Source of the DNA: JACJXF01 sp038316435
Lineage (GTDB): Bacteria; Bacteroidota; Bacteroidia; Bacteroidales; GCA-2748055
Reading direction: 5' to 3'
DNA: 64,000 bases
NCBI GenBank assembly: GCA_038316435.1
Contig: JBBQAQ010000006.1
Coordinates: 76,073-140,072, forward strand
Below, piece after piece: positions 63,816 through 64,000 of this stretch. The notes under the pieces were generated by a model. It was not told where the DNA came from and ran no database searches. It saw nothing but the letters and a program-made list of their open reading frames with translations. Made by a program: the position numbers and the translations under genes. Numbering within the stretch: the first letter of the stretch is position 1; each line of letters starts with the position of its first letter.

Positions 63816-64000
63816 ATGAAAAAAATAATCATTCTAATCGCCTGTACTTTTATTCAACTCCTCAGCCTTCAAGCCCAAGAAAAAGTTTATATGCCCTTTT
63901 TCGAGGTGATGAATATGCACCCCGATTACCAGTATTCCACTTCCAAACTTTTTAAAACTTATGTGGATTCTCATAACAAATTCCTCGTAATTCTTCCTCC
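63816..64000 (+). CDS. N terminus of a secreted hypothetical protein (cut by window edge)
   Basis: An ORF starts at ATG 63816 and runs off the window (61 full codons). A clear signal peptide (MKKIIILIACTFIQLLSLQA) is followed by QEKVYMPFFEVMNMHPDYQY. No family is recognisable from this fragment. Upstream is a 190-bp AT-rich region without a definite promoter match. Confidence 0.7.
   Translation, partial: MKKIIILIACTFIQLLSLQAQEKVYMPFFEVMNMHPDYQYSTSKLFKTYVDSHNKFLVILP

Overview
This window is chromosomal DNA of a Bacteroidota bacterium, most likely a Bacteroidales/Marinilabiliales-type environmental or gut anaerobe. The evidence is a SusC/SusD pair, type IX secretion (T9SS) genes, C-terminal T9SS sorting domains, many lipoproteins, few Shine-Dalgarno sequences and several exact matches to the Bacteroidota -7 promoter box (TAnnTTTG). 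No rRNA, tRNA, phage, integrase, intact insertion sequence or CRISPR array was seen.

Layout. 1-5.6 kb: a polyphosphate/envelope operon (partial gene, SixA-type phosphatase, Ppk1, inositol-phosphatase family protein, lipid A-type acyltransferase) followed by a family 2 glycosyltransferase. 5.6-9.3 kb (minus strand): pyrophosphatase, MurF and the T9SS lipoprotein GldJ. 9.4-15.8 kb: a PorP/SprF-like protein, then PorU and PorV, overlapping ispF. 16.3-18.2 kb: a thioredoxin-like secreted protein and a DUF2141 protein.

18.5-38.6 kb: a polysaccharide utilisation locus (PUL). A divergent membrane-anchored LuxR-type sensor faces susC-susD-LamG lipoprotein-GH144-GH144-truncated gene-GPH sugar transporter-GH35-GH94. 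Two GH144-type (PF10091) lipoproteins, a GH94 phosphorylase of about 1,110 residues and a cytoplasmic GH35 together point to beta-1,2-glucan. The model is: bind and cleave at the surface, import oligosaccharides, then phosphorolyse them in the cytoplasm. The transporter has an unusual coiled-coil insert of about 200 residues.

38.6-39.3 kb: a G-rich repeat array with a strong G-quadruplex candidate. 39.4-46.1 kb: the complete operon trpEGDCFBA, preceded by a textbook attenuator: a 19-residue leader peptide with three consecutive Trp codons, followed by a perfect-stem terminator. 46.2-48.9 kb: two soluble histidine kinases. 49.6-53.8 kb: a DNRLRE lipoprotein and a Ktr/Trk potassium uptake pair. 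54-63.2 kb: a large multidomain GH30 T9SS cargo protein, a truncated CoA-binding gene, a DUF1080 lipoprotein, a Tat-type aldo/keto reductase, a FISUMP protein and another T9SS cargo protein. The right end holds a decayed outer-membrane beta-barrel fragment and the start of a secreted protein.
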